Positions 38,101 through 49,057 of a stretch of DNA of 64,000 nt are shown here, one piece after another. The position numbers and the translations under genes were made by a program. Source of the stretch: Todiramphus chloris collaris (lineage: Eukaryota; Chordata; Aves; Coraciiformes; Alcedinidae); assembly GCA_025345505.1 (NCBI GenBank), contig JANVCC010000040.1:6738073-6802072 (forward strand). Reading direction: 5' to 3'. Position 1 is the first letter of the stretch. Each line of letters starts with the position of its first letter. The notes under the pieces are model-generated. The model worked only from the letters and a program-made list of their open reading frames with translations, ran no database searches and was not told the DNA's origin.

Positions 38101-39824
38101 TCAGGAGTTCATCAAAATGACCAACCATGATGTGGAGCACGCCATCAGGAAGCGGATGTCAGGAGATGTGAAGGACGCCTTCCTCGCCATCGGTCAGTGC
38201 CTCAGTGCCCAATGGGTGCTCCCTCAGGGCAGAGCTTCCCAGAGGGCGGGCAGCCTCTTCACCTGCCTCTGCCAAGGCAACATGATGGCAGATTCCTGCT
38301 GCCTTTGGGCCATGAACACTCCCTGTGTGGAGTGGGGTTGGGGCATTTATAGGGTGTCCTATGGGGCCAAGCCTGCATCCTTGTACCACAGAGGGTTTGC
38401 AGCTGACCCAGTAGGTGTCAAAGCTCCTTTCTGTGATGCCCCTGGGTGCCACCAGCCAGGGGCCCACTTTCTCTCCCTTCTGTGTGTTGCAGTCCGGAGT
38501 GTGAAGAACAAGCCAGCTTTCTTCGCGGACAAGCTCTACAAGTCCATGAAGGTGCAGATGAGCTCTCCTGGGGCTGAGCTGTGGGAGGGGGCTATGCTGG
38601 GCGGACTCCATTTGGGCCTCTAATTTAACCCTACGGCAGTGATGGGGTTTGTTCCTTGGCCATCCCCAAGGGGGCAGGGCTGAGCTCAAACCAGTATCCT
38701 ATCGGTTTTCTGGGGTTAGCAGGAGACAGCAAGCTTGTGTTTTGTCAGCAGCAAGCCAGCATTTGGCCAAGAAGAGATCATAAACTGGTTTGGGTTGGAA
38801 AGGACATTTAAAGCTCATCTAGTCCAACTCCCCCTGTAGTCAGCAGAGACATCTGCAACTAGAGCAGGTTGCCCAGAGCCGCATCCAACCTGACCTGGAA
38901 TGGTTCGAGGGATGGGGCATCGACCACCGCTCTGGGCAACCTGGGCCAGTGCTTCATCACCCTCACCATAAAGAATTTCTTCTTTATATCTAGTCTAAAT
39001 TTCCCCTCTTTTAGTTTAAAACATCCACCCCTTGTCCTGTCACAACCAGACTTGATAAAAAGTCTGTTCCCATCTTTCTTCTGGGCCCTTTTTAATAGTG
39101 AAAGGCCACAAGAAGGTTTCCCTGGAGCCTTCTCTTCTCCAGGCTGAGCAATCCCAACTGTCTCAGCCTGTCCTCACAGAAGAGGAGTTCCAGCCCTCTG
39201 ACCGTTTTTGTGGCCTCCTCTGAATCCAATCCCCAGCTTGCACTGCCTAGAGATACGCGGAGGGTACCTGAGCCCCAGTCCTTCTGGGGTTATTTGTTCA
39301 AACTGCCCTTTGCAGGGTGCTGGCACAGATGAGAGGACCCTCACCCGGATCATGATTTCCCGGAGCGAGATCGACCTGTTCAACATCCGGGGAGAGTTCG
39401 TAGACCTGTTCGACAAATCACTGCACCACATGATCGAGGTGAGGGGACACGGGCATCACTCCCCAGCTGGTCACCCTGTCCAGCTGAGCCCTGGCTTTGA
39501 CCCTGCAGAGACCCAGCCCTGAGCAGTGCCATGAGCGGCACAGGAGCTAAGCATTGCCTGTGGAGGGGGAACTTGCCCCGGCCAACCCTGGTGTTGCAGG
39601 CCTGGCTGTAGAGGGGATGTGCTGACATCTTCCACTGCTGCACAGATGCCTGCAGGGTGGCCGGGGCGTGGAGCTGCAGTTTCTCCATGCCCAGCACCTT
39701 GAACTGGGCTTCCCCAGGGCAGGCGTCAGGAGGTGGTTCTCTGACATGGGTCTCCCTCTTGCAGAAGGACACCTCCGGTGACTACCGCAAGGCTCTGCTG
39801 GCCCTGTGCGGGGGCGAGGACTAG
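26115..39824 (+). CDS. ANXA6: Annexin A6, complete, 25 coding exons including the alternative microexon
   Basis: Coding exons: 26115-26132, 29097-29181, 29461-29555, 29713-29826, 29917-30007, 30111-30190, 30267-30323, 30504-30597, 30681-30776, 30988-31046, 31315-31437, 31614-31672, 32082-32160, 33013-33094, 33354-33448, 34315-34428, 35022-35112, 35765-35844, 36046-36099, 37308-37325, 37705-37801, 38097-38192, 38493-38551, 39316-39438 and 39765-39824. All phases agree and give 672 residues; human has 673. Annexin A6 binds acidic phospholipids in a Ca2+-dependent way and acts in membrane traffic, cholesterol handling and membrane repair. The eight annexin repeats show the type II calcium motif as GFGSD, GIGTDE, KWGTDE, GLGTRD, GLGTDE, GAGTDE, a degenerate seventh copy (SSDSLETRF) and GAGTDE. 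The linker exon at 32082 carries [19 protein letters not shown]. The start is MAPKGKVYRG with a good initiation context (GCCATGG). Splicing retains exon 12's continuation past an in-frame TAA in its intron. Confidence 0.98.
33580..34015 (-). repeat. CR1 LINE fragment in an ANXA6 intron
   Basis: The reverse complement of a CR1 3' region begins with GAATTATAGAATG and CTCATCTAGTCCAACC and continues through the typical GTCTCCCTGGAGC and CAGCCTGTCCTCACAG blocks. It occupies the intron between exons at 33448 and 34315. Confidence 0.88.
37308..37325 (+). other. ANXA6: ANXA6 18-nt cassette microexon
   Basis: A pyrimidine tract and ACCAG precede GTTGTTGCAGAGACCCTG, followed by a GTGAGT donor. It encodes VVAETL, residues 523-528, at the position of the human alternatively spliced six residues VAAEIL. 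It is phase 0 on both sides, so skipping preserves the frame and yields a 666-residue isoform. The flanking exons are 36046-36099 and 37705-37801. Confidence 0.92.
38776..39236 (-). repeat. Second CR1 LINE fragment in ANXA6, related to the copy at 33580
   Basis: It shares long stretches with the copy at 33580, for example CCTGACCTGGAATGGTTC and GATGGGGCATCGACCACC, and ends with the CAGCCTGTCCTCACAG block. It lies in the intron between exons at 38551 and 39316. Orientation is antisense to ANXA6. Confidence 0.88.
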
Positions 39825-40106
39825 GCGGGCACGGGAGCCCCTTCCTGTCTGAGCCAGCACACGCACACCCACCGCCTTGACGTCACTGCAGCTTCGGGGG
39901 CTTCAGGGGATGCTCGGTCCCCTGCAAAGTACAATATTCACATTGCACTGGAAGGTGGCACCACATTGCAAGGGGGGAGTCTTGGGGAGGGGAGCAGAGG
40001 GGTCTGGGTAGGGAGATTGTCTGTCTCTGTGCAAAATAATTCATACCCAAACAAGCCACTAACCCAGGAATTTACCCAGATGGAAAAGACAATCTTGAAT
40101 CTCATA

Positions 40107-40112
40107 AATAAA
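40107..40112 (+). terminator. ANXA6: ANXA6 poly(A) signal
   Basis: AATAAA lies 283 bases after the ANXA6 stop codon in an A/T-rich context and is the first canonical signal after the gene. It implies a 3'UTR of about 300 nt ending near 40125-40135. Confidence 0.85.
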
Positions 40113-40135
40113 ACCTTACTGTTGCTGACCCTAGG

Positions 40136-43100
40136 GTGAGAGACTTTGATTTACCGGGGCAGGTTTGCATGGGACTGAGCCTGTGCTGAGGAGTCTCAGC
40201 ATCTTCTTGCTGCTGCAGGCAAATGCAGACAGAAGCCCAGACCCAGGGAGGGCCCTGGAGACCCCAAATGCCTTCTGAGCAATACTGCAGGGTCCCCCAG
40301 AAAGAGACTGGAAAAGAGTAGGGGGCTGGCAGCAGCACAGGGAGTTCACTGAGAGCTTCACTTCATGCCTCTGAAACCCCATGGCAGAGTTCGTGCCATT
40401 GTGTGGATGATGCTTTTATAAACCAGAGATACAGATCAGACTTGATGGCATCCATCTGTCCTTGCAATGAAGAAGCAGTCAAAAGGCACATGCCACAGAG
40501 GCTACACCCCCAAACAGTTTATGTTTGCACTTCCCCCAGTGCCCAGAAGAAAAGAACTGGAATTTCCAAAAGCGGGAAATTCCAGCACTTTCAATTGTTT
40601 CCAAGTCGGAACAAAAAGTCCTGAATACCCAAGTCTTCCTCAGAACAGCTGGGTGAGGAAAGCTTCACCATCAAAATATCAAAGCAGCATTATGAATAAC
40701 ACCACAATATTATCATAACCCTTCAAACCCAGCTGAGGTTGAGAAGTAGCAACATGTAGAGACAAACCAGGGAAGCTGAAACAACTCAGCTGGGTGTTAT
40801 CCCACTAAAAATTCCCTTAATGCCTTCCTGTAAAACATCCCCTTGTAACAAAATCACCTTTCTAAGGGGAAATCAGCCTGTTTTAAGCTTTTTCACCCTC
40901 TCCCACAGAGATTTAGGCTCCTCTGTGTAAGTATGAATGGGTGTCCCTATCCAGGCAGCATCTGGTAGGGACTGCACCCACCCCATGCCCACTGCAGCTG
41001 ACAGGTCACCTACTTGGCCAAGAACCTGCTGCAAAGACTGAGCAGATGCAGAAGATGTTTTGAAGGGAGGATATAACCCTGATCTTAATCTGCCTGTCTC
41101 TTCCTGTGGCTCCACACTGCAGCTCACAGCTTTGCAGCAGAGGCATGAGGCTGCTGGAGAGCTGGGCACGGCACAGCGGCCAGGAAGCAAAGCTGGCCAT
41201 GTCCCTGCAGCTGGCAATGGGGCTCTTTGGGACCTGGGTGCAACGTCCAAAGAAATTTTGGGGCTTGGGAGACAGGTCGGCACCCCTGGGAGAGCCAGAT
41301 CTGGGTCAGCAGAGCTCTGCTTCTCCAGAGACAGGGGGAAATATGCTCCGTGTTAGCACAAAGCCACAACATGTGAGCCATCATCCTGCCTCCTCCTTAC
41401 TGCCCAAACAGATGCTCCTGGCTATGTACAGAGGGGTGTATTCCCTGGGCACAGATGTAAACACCCCTGTAAATTTTATGGCTGTACCATCATTGCTATA
41501 AGCCTGTGACTGGTGACTGTCACCCACAGCCCTGCTGGTTTGGAGCACTGCAGGACCACAAGTGAGACCAGATGGTCCCCAGCCCTGCTCGGAGTGATGC
41601 CACCAGCAAGAAGCCCATCTGACCTCAGCACATCAGTCCCAAGGCCAGGAATTTCCCTGGCACCCACTGCTGGCTGCTCCTACGATGAGGACAAGATGCC
41701 AGGGTCACACAATGTTTGGGGACAGGGAGAAAGAGAGAGATTAGATTTCCTCCTTGGAGCAACTCCCTCGCCTGAAAAATCCTGCTGCTCAAAAGCCTGC
41801 ATCTTGCCTCAGCACCACGGCAATACATCTCCAGCAGCTGGAGCAGAAAACAGCTGGCAGCATTTTTATTGCTGCAAACACCAAATACCCTCTTGAACCT
41901 CTTGAAACACCAAATATTCTCTTGAAGCACAGGATATTTCAACATGTCCCCATGTTGCTGGGGTTGGCAGCACACCTGAGGCTGCTCATGGTGGGCTGCC
42001 CGAGGAGGGAGAATCGTGAGCTGGATTGAGCTTAGCAGAGCTGCCCACCCGAGGGAATGCCAGGAGTGTGACAGCATCTTGGGAAGCACAAGTGTGGCCT
42101 CTGGGCCTCAGTCTGCACCTGAGGCATTTTCATAGAATTATAGAATAACAGGTTGGAAGGGACCTCAAGGATGATCTTGTCCAACCTTTCTTGACAAAAG
42201 TCTGGTCTAGACAAGACAGCCCAGCACCCTGTCCATCCGAATCTTGAAAGTGTTCAACGTTGGGGATTCCACCACTTCCCTGGGGACATTATTCCAGTGG
42301 CTGATAGTCCTTGTTGTGAAAATTTTTCCTCTTGTGTCCAACTGAAATCTCCCCAGGAGTAACTTGTACACATTACCCTTTATCTTTTCCATTTGACTCC
42401 TCATAGTCTCCAAAGAAGCCTCCATCTTCTTTGTAGACACCCTTTATATACTACAACATGGTGATGAGGTCTCCCCTAAGCCTTCTTTTCTCAAGGCTGA
42501 ACAAATCCCATTCTCTCAGCCTTTACTCATATGGCAGCTTCCCAGTCCTTGGATCATTTTGTGGCCTTTCTCTGGACCCTCTCCAGTCTGTACACATCTT
42601 GTTTGTACTGCAGGGACCAAAACTGAACACAGGATTCCAGGTGTGGCCCAATTTTCTCATTTCTCACCCCAACGTTTTCTCACAGAGGCTGATCAATTTG
42701 CAGCCAGCTCCTGTTTGGAGAGCTGCTTCCACGTGGTGTCATGCATCGCAGTAAATGCATCTGCCACTGACAACCAAGTTAAACTCCTGCTGCCTTCCTG
42801 TGCTGGAAAGCCTGAGGACGCTGCATCAGGCCCAGCAAAATGAGACACTCTGGTTAAAAGCAGCCAGGAGGAAGGAGGAGGTGCCGGGCTGGGGTGTTGC
42901 TTTAGAAGGACTTCCAAGTGAAGCGAGAGGAGCCTGGGACCTGCAAGACTCAGAAGAAACCCAGTAAGAAACAGAAGTGTCATCAGGAAGGTTACACGTG
43001 ACCTGTCACTTTGACAAAAGATTTGGGACAGAGTGAGTGTAACTTGCAGTGAAACAAGGAACACTGAGTCCAGGAAGGGAAAAGAATATATTTGGCCTAA

Positions 43101-46100
43101 GGAAGGAAGGAAGAACACTCGTTTGTTTAATGCCCAAACTACTCACTAGCAATCTGTGCTAACTGACAACAAATTAAATAAAAATTCCCCGAGCAAGGAC
43201 TGTTTTGCCCATGAAATCCCCTATACATGGGGAGGTCATAGACCCTTTAGACAAAGCAGCTTCATCCCTGTAGCATCCTGGTCTCTGGAGAAAATAGATA
43301 GCACTGGTCTCTGGGAACACCTCTGCTCCCATCACTGGCCCCACAGCCCAATATGAAGGCAATCAATGGCAAATCTCATACCTTGCCTCTGTGATCAGCC
43401 AGAGGGCAAGCAGTTCGAGGAAGCCTAGGAAGGGAAAGGGGAGGAAGAAATGATGAGCACAAAAAAGGGGAATAATCAGAAAGACTGTGAGCAAGGTAAG
43501 GGCTGGAGGCAGGTCTGTGCTGGCCACCCACACTCCAGCCTTCAGGGCTGCTGTCAGGGTCTTGGATTTACACACCAGCAACCAGCACCCAGCTGTTCTG
43601 GACATTGACCAGCAATGCCAGAGGCAAGGACTCGCTTCCAGGCAAAGCCAATGCCAGATTTCACACGTTGCGACATCCAGAAAACCCCAGAAGTCCACAT
43701 TTGGTGTGCAGAGGGTGGGACCGCTCCCTCTGAGTCAGCTCCGGGGGTCACTGCAGATCCTCTTTACTACCACACCCTGAGAGGACCCTGCAGAGACACA
43801 CAAGAGGTTGGTCTTTGTCCTTGGCCTAACGCTGCAACATCAGCAAGCCAATTCCATCCCACCCACCATCCACCACTTCCCCTGGAGAGAAGAAACACAG
43901 CCTTGAATCTTGGGAGCCAGCAGTGGTTTCTTCTTCAGCTCTTCCTCTTCCCAAGCCAAAGGAGGAAGAAGCCGTCTTCCCCTAACATCCCTGTGCCACT
44001 CACCGGGCAGCCTGTTCCCCACAGTGACCTGGGACTGGGGAAATGGCAGAGCTCTCCAGGGCTGCTCTCCCCACCCGGTCAACCCTGGAGTCAGTTTTCC
44101 AGGACACACTGGCTGCCAAGGATCCTTTTTCTGAGGCGTTGCAATTGGATGAGACATGGTCTGGAGAGAGAGGAAGAGGGGAAAATCCCCTCTGTGCTTG
44201 TTGTTGCTCTTGCAAATGTGGACTCTGAATAATTCAAAGCTTAAGGCACATAAGGAAATCCTTTGAGCACTCCTGGACCCAGCTCTTGGCACATCCGCTG
44301 TGGGGCTGCACCAGGTCCCACCATAAACCATCCGCTGCTGACTGTGGAGGAGCGAGGGGGATGATGGTGAGGCTGTGAAGGAAGGCAGGAGTTGATGATC
44401 TCCTCCTGTGAAGGGGGTGACACTGAGCTTCGCCTCACATGCCAGAGGGAGAAGGGAGGTCTCATTAGGCAGGAGGGTAAACCCAGCAAAGCGGAAGCAA
44501 CCCGGCATCCCTGGAAAGCCACAGCATGACTGCAACCCCCGCGAAGGCAGGTTGCTGAGGGAGGTCTGGGAGAGCAAGATCACTCCCCACCACCTCCCTC
44601 CTCCATCCCACCCCGACCCCTCGCCTGCCCCGATCTCTTCCACACTCCCTCCCCTCTCTCAAAGCTCCCACTCCCCTGCCCTCATCCCAGAGCCCTCCCA
44701 TCCTGCCAGGTTAATTTGAGTTCCTGATTTGCATAGGCAGCAGATCACAGTGTTCTGGAAATCCCCTCCTGCGGCCAGAGCTTCCTCCTCACGCTCACAG
44801 CGTCACCGGCAGCCTTCTGCTTCCCCTCCTTGCCCGATCACTGGGACCCATCCGATCGGTGCCAGCACAAGCAGCAGCCCCCAGTGAAAGCCGCTGCCAG
44901 TGCCATGAGGCACCCAGCAGCAGCACCACACAGCCCGCTGTGGATGTAAGCCCACAAGCAGCCCCAGGGTGCTGTGCCAAACTGGGGTGCTGTGCCAAAC
45001 CAGCTGCACCTGCTGCCTGTTCTGCAGCTGCCCCTTTGCTCCCATCCTGCTCCAGGGCCAGCTCCCCAGCACGGCCACCCACAAGAGCATTGTCACCCCG
45101 TTAGGGTTTGAATTCACCCAGCAGCATCGAGGGCACCTGGGTTTATTGGGTGCCTGGGACTGCTGGGCCACTTCCACTTGAGATTTGCACCACTGGACAT
45201 GGACAGAGCCCTCCCGTGAGTGGGGTCAACCCAAAGGCAGCCAGTCCTGATCTGAAACAAGCAGGAGCAGAGGGCCAGAGAGCCCCACCACCCCCACCCA
45301 CTGCCTGTGTTCCTTGTCACCCTGTTTACTACAACACAGCCACAGCAGCAACCAGGTGCCTTCACGTGAAGGAGCCTTCACTGAAGGTGCTGAACCCAGC
45401 ACTCCATGCCAAAAAAAAAAACCCTTAGTAAGTAAAAGTGTCAGCAGTGAGCACATCTTCACAGCCATGCAGATGTGCACATGAACCACAGCTGCCATCA
45501 GGTGAGTTCTTTCCCTCAGGAGTATGGAGGGACTGAAGGAATGAGGAAGGACCAACAGGACCAAGAGCCTTTGGTTTTCGTAGTGGAATCTGTCCTGGTG
45601 TTCAGGCCAGACCGAGCTGGTGACATCAGGTAGAAACGCAAAGAGCAGCTGGCTGAAGAAGCGGAGCAGTGGTGGGTGAGAGCATGCCATTGACCGACCA
45701 CTAGCACAGGTACCTCGCTGAAGGCAGGCCCCAGACCCCACAGCTCTTTGCCCCTCCTGCCAAGCACCCGAGTTCCTACCACCCAAACCAGCTGGACTGG
45801 AGGAAGGAGCTTTTCAGGCCTCGCAGTTCACGCCTGGCAAGTGTAGACCAAATGCCCTGCTAGGTATAGCTTGGTGCCCGCTGGTGAGGAGCTGGACAGC
45901 TGGAATCAGTCTCTGTAAAATAGAAACACTGAAATGCTTTTGTTTATTCCAGCACTGCCTGTCTCCAGCCTTGGTTCTGATCATCAGTCATCCTGGTGGG
46001 TGGTTTCCAAATCATACCTATAACCCTGGCACACCAACACCCGCCCAGCTCCACCAGCAGAGCCAGCTCTTCCCTACTCCCCCAGGAAGACACATCCTAT

Positions 46101-47640
46101 TCTGACTCCAGCAATGGCCGAGAACAGGATGGAAACACACATGGGACAATGATGCTGCCTCTTGACAGACATAGCAGGTTCCCTAGGGGAGAAGCGCAAC
46201 AGTGTTTGCAAACCCAGTGAAGTTGCTCAGATACCAAGCAAGGAGAATGACGTAGCCAGGATCTCCAGTTGTCCAAAAGTGAATCACAGCCTCCATGACA
46301 GCCCCCCCCCCCCTTTGCTGACTAATACCTGACACGGCAGCCCCTGGAAGGAATGGCACTGGAGAGCCCTTTAAGTGGTGCCTGGCTGCTTATCAAAACC
46401 ACGCCGAGGTTGTCTGGGGCCTCCATCATGGGGAATTCCCCTTCTCCATGCCTAAAAGTCAGCTCAGCTGGGCTGCCCTTCCTGCAGTTGGGGATCGCAG
46501 CTGGAGAGCACCCGGCCCAAAGAGCTCTCACACACACACATCCCCCGAGCCTCTCCACAGCCCAGCCAGGTGAGTAGAGCAATGCTTTTTTCAGTGGGAG
46601 GTTGCCCAGGATGGAGCGAAGGGAGGGCAGGTGGCTTCTCGGCCATCAGGGCAATGCCAATCCCTCCTCTCCTCACAGAAAAAGAGCAGAGTTTGGCTAT
46701 TTTCTGCAAGGGGGGACATCATCTTCTAAACAAGATGCTTTCTGGTTCTGTGGGACTTTATTTGGCTTTGAAGCCAGGTTTTCTGCAGGGTTAGAGAATC
46801 ACACAGAGCCTTTGGGGTAAAACAAGCCCTCTGAGGAATAAAAGAGGAGATGCTGCCTGTGTGTGGGGTCCTGCTGCCTCATCCCTGGTCGAGACCTCTG
46901 GCACAAGTGCAGCCAAAGAGCACATCAGGGTCCCAGCACCCGCCAAGTGCTCAGAACACAGCCAGGGTGACATACTGCCTGGAAAAAAAGGCAGTCAGGG
47001 AAAGCAGTCAGTTGTTGGGGTTTTTGTTTTTTTTTTTTTTACAACCCAAAACATCATATTGCCAAGAAACAGTGGAACTCTCTGAGCACAGCCAAGTAGA
47101 CAGCCAGGGCAGGAACATCTGGAAACGGCACAATCACCGGTGAAGGACAGATCTGTGAGCCCAGCAGCAGCCACCTAAGGAGAAAGTACAGGCAGAAAGC
47201 AAGCAGCACATCTGCTTGTCTTTGCTTAGGGTTTGCTGGTGAGATATATATATATATAACCCCCACCTTCCTTGTGGCTAAACCAACACAAGGAAGAAAA
47301 TCAGGTAGCTATGGAGCAAGCCTCTAAGAGATAAGCAAAACCAGAATGGGTCCCCTGTGACTTTTGCCCTGATCTCTGTTCACCAACGCACAATAATCAA
47401 ATCAGCAGCACAGAGGAAAAGGATCCCTGGCAATAAACGCTCTGGCTGAGGGGAATGCAACTTCCTCGTGTAACGTAACTCGGTGGGGAATTCTCCCTGG
47501 CCCAGCAGCCGAGGGGGAAAGACCCGCAGAGCCTCAGCAGGCACACGCCTCCTTCCTGGGGCTGAGGGAAGTGCCTGGCACTGCCACAGGGCCCGGGGAC
47601 CCGAGGTCTCTTCAGCGCAGCCTCCCCTCGGCTGTTCCCC
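40136..47640. other. ANXA6-TNIP1 intergenic region, no recognised gene
   Basis: About 7.5 kb without a recognisable exon on either strand. It contains the CR1 fragment at 42.1-42.7 kb, a T tract near 47027-47041, a short TA repeat near 47243 and a small CA repeat near 46530. Long open frames here (for example minus 43840-44643 and plus 43615-44232) show no family motif and no consistent splice context. Cis-regulatory elements for the two flanking genes may be present but cannot be seen from one sequence. Confidence 0.55.
42128..42700 (-). repeat. CR1 LINE fragment with ORF2 C-terminus
   Basis: On the minus strand, positions 42440-42207 read as a degenerate CR1 reverse-transcriptase C-terminus with FQLDTRGKIFTTRTISHWN and VPREVVESP. 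The plus strand begins with TAGAATTATAGAATAACAGG and TTGGAAGGGACCTCAAGGAT, the reversed CR1 3' end. It is the longest repeat copy in the window and is clearly inactive. Confidence 0.9.
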
Positions 47641-47968
47641 TCCACCCCAAAGCGCCTGAGCTCCCGACGCAGCTCTGGGGGTTCTTTCGCCACCCCAGCA
47701 GGAAGGAGCGCGGCCGGGCCCAGCCCTCCCGCCGGCCCCGCCATTTTGTGTCTCCCTAAGCCGGGGGAGCCGCAGCTGGGCTCAGGCCTGGCCGCTCCTC
47801 AACGAACGGAAGCCCACACCCCTAGAGCGGACACAGGCCGGCTCCTTCCCCGCCTCAGAGCCCCGCTATGCCGGACAGACCCGGGAAAGCCTCAGGGGAC
47901 AGCAACACACAACTCACCCTGCCGCGGGCCTCCCCACCCTCCCTCTTTATAGCCCACTCCCCGCGCCG

Positions 47969-47973
47969 ATTGG
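47969..47973 (-). promoter_or_regulatory. Inverted CCAAT box (NF-Y type)
   Basis: GATTGGCTG on the plus strand is CAGCCAATC on the minus strand, the full NF-Y consensus. It lies 24 bases upstream of the kappaB site in the TNIP1 promoter. Confidence 0.7.
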
Positions 47974-47996
47974 CTGCAGCGCCTGTCCGTCAGGCT

Positions 47997-48006
47997 GGGA
48001 ATTTCC
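47997..48006 (+). promoter_or_regulatory. TNIP1: NF-kappaB binding site in the TNIP1 promoter
   Basis: GGGAATTTCC matches the kappaB consensus GGGRNWYYCC at every position. It is followed at once by a GC box (GGGGGCGGG at about 48008-48016). TNIP1 is a known NF-kappaB-induced feedback inhibitor, so a site about 140 bases before the exon 1 donor fits. Binding is inferred. Confidence 0.75.
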
Positions 48007-48076
48007 CGGGGGCGGGCCCTCCCCCGCCCGCCCCGCCCCGCGCTGTTTTCTCCTGTGCTGGTGGCGGGGCGAGGCT

Positions 48077-48130
48077 GGCACCGGTACTGGAACTGGAACT
48101 GGTACTGGCACCGGTACTGGCACCCGGACT
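48077..48130. repeat. Hexamer repeat GGNACY, nine units, in TNIP1 exon 1
   Basis: Nine consecutive six-base units are read: GGCACC, GGTACT, GGAACT, GGAACT, GGTACT, GGCACC, GGTACT, GGCACC and CGGACT. The array ends 16 bases before the inferred first-exon donor and so probably lies in the 5'UTR. Confidence 0.88.
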
Positions 48131-49024
48131 CGGGGACGCGCCGCAGGTGAGCCCGCAGCGGTACGCGGGCCTGTCGCCCTCGGAGCGAAGGGCCCTGCCT
48201 GCAGCACTGGGCTCTTCCTGGGCACCGGGGATGACGCTGGGCCGTCGGGTCGCGCCGCCCCGCTCCAGGGTCCCGGTGGTGAGCAGGGGCTGGCGGGGCT
48301 CGGGTCTGTCTGTTGGCCGCACCTGGCCGGTTCCTGGGCTGGCTGTCTGCTCGGGGTGAGACCCCGGAGGGGCCGTGGCTACGTTGTCTCCCGGAGATCT
48401 TGGGGGCTGGGCCGGGTGCCGTGGGAGGGTCGGGCTGGCCGTATCGTGTCTCAGTCTCCCCTCTCCCGGGACAGGGCAGGGGCTGCCGGCTCCCCTTACT
48501 CCTCCCGAGGCAGCACGGTGGTTGCAGGGGAGCCGGAGATCACCGGCGGTGGCGATGCTCGGGAGGGGGGTGGGGGTGAGGAGAAAAGGGGGGTTTGGGG
48601 GGTCCCCCCTGCTCCCCGGGGGTGCCCTGGGCCGGGCAGCCCCGCTCCGCTGCCGTACCCTGAGCCGAGCCCCCCGCCTCCGGGCTCCCCTGGCTCTGTC
48701 TTACACAACCCCGGCGTTTCCCCGGGCCCACGCAGCAGCCTCCGGACTATTTCGGGGCTTGTGGTTCCCCTCGCGCAGGGGCGGAGCGTGGGTCCCACCC
48801 CAGGGGCACTGCGGGCGGCCGGGGTTCCGAGGAGCCTCTGCTCGATGTTGGCTTTCCTTCGTCTTCTGAGCTTTTCCTCCCCATTCTGCTGCTGGTCCAG
48901 CGATGCGTGGCCACATCGGCTGTGGATCCAGAGGCTGGAATAACTGGAGTGGGGATGGCAGGTGGTGCGGTTTGCCTTCCCATCTCCCCTCCCTCAATTC
49001 CAGGCCCCCACTGAGGGCAGAGGA

Positions 49025-49029
<5 letters not shown>

Positions 49030-49055
<26 letters not shown>
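49030..49055. repeat. 26-nt A tract in TNIP1 intron 1
   Basis: An uninterrupted run of 26 A follows GGAGATTT. No recognisable SINE or LINE body precedes it, so it may be a simple expansion rather than a retrotransposon tail. Confidence 0.9.

Positions 49056-49057
<2 letters not shown>

Larger units (their letters stand above)
47640..48820 (+). promoter_or_regulatory. TNIP1: CpG-island promoter and untranslated first exon of TNIP1
   Basis: GC content and CpG density rise sharply. The core near 47.94-48.15 kb has an inverted CCAAT box, a kappaB site, GC boxes and a first-exon donor CCGCAG/GTGAGC at 48147. Exon 1 would end at 48146 and splice to the acceptor at 53832. A second donor-like GTGAGA lies near 48356. 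The start site is unknown; alternative first exons are known for human TNIP1. Confidence 0.75.

Noticed and set aside
42207-42440. Minus-strand open frame with HWN and VPREVVESP motifs as a host gene
   Set aside because: It is the decayed C-terminus of CR1 ORF2 inside a repeat fragment.
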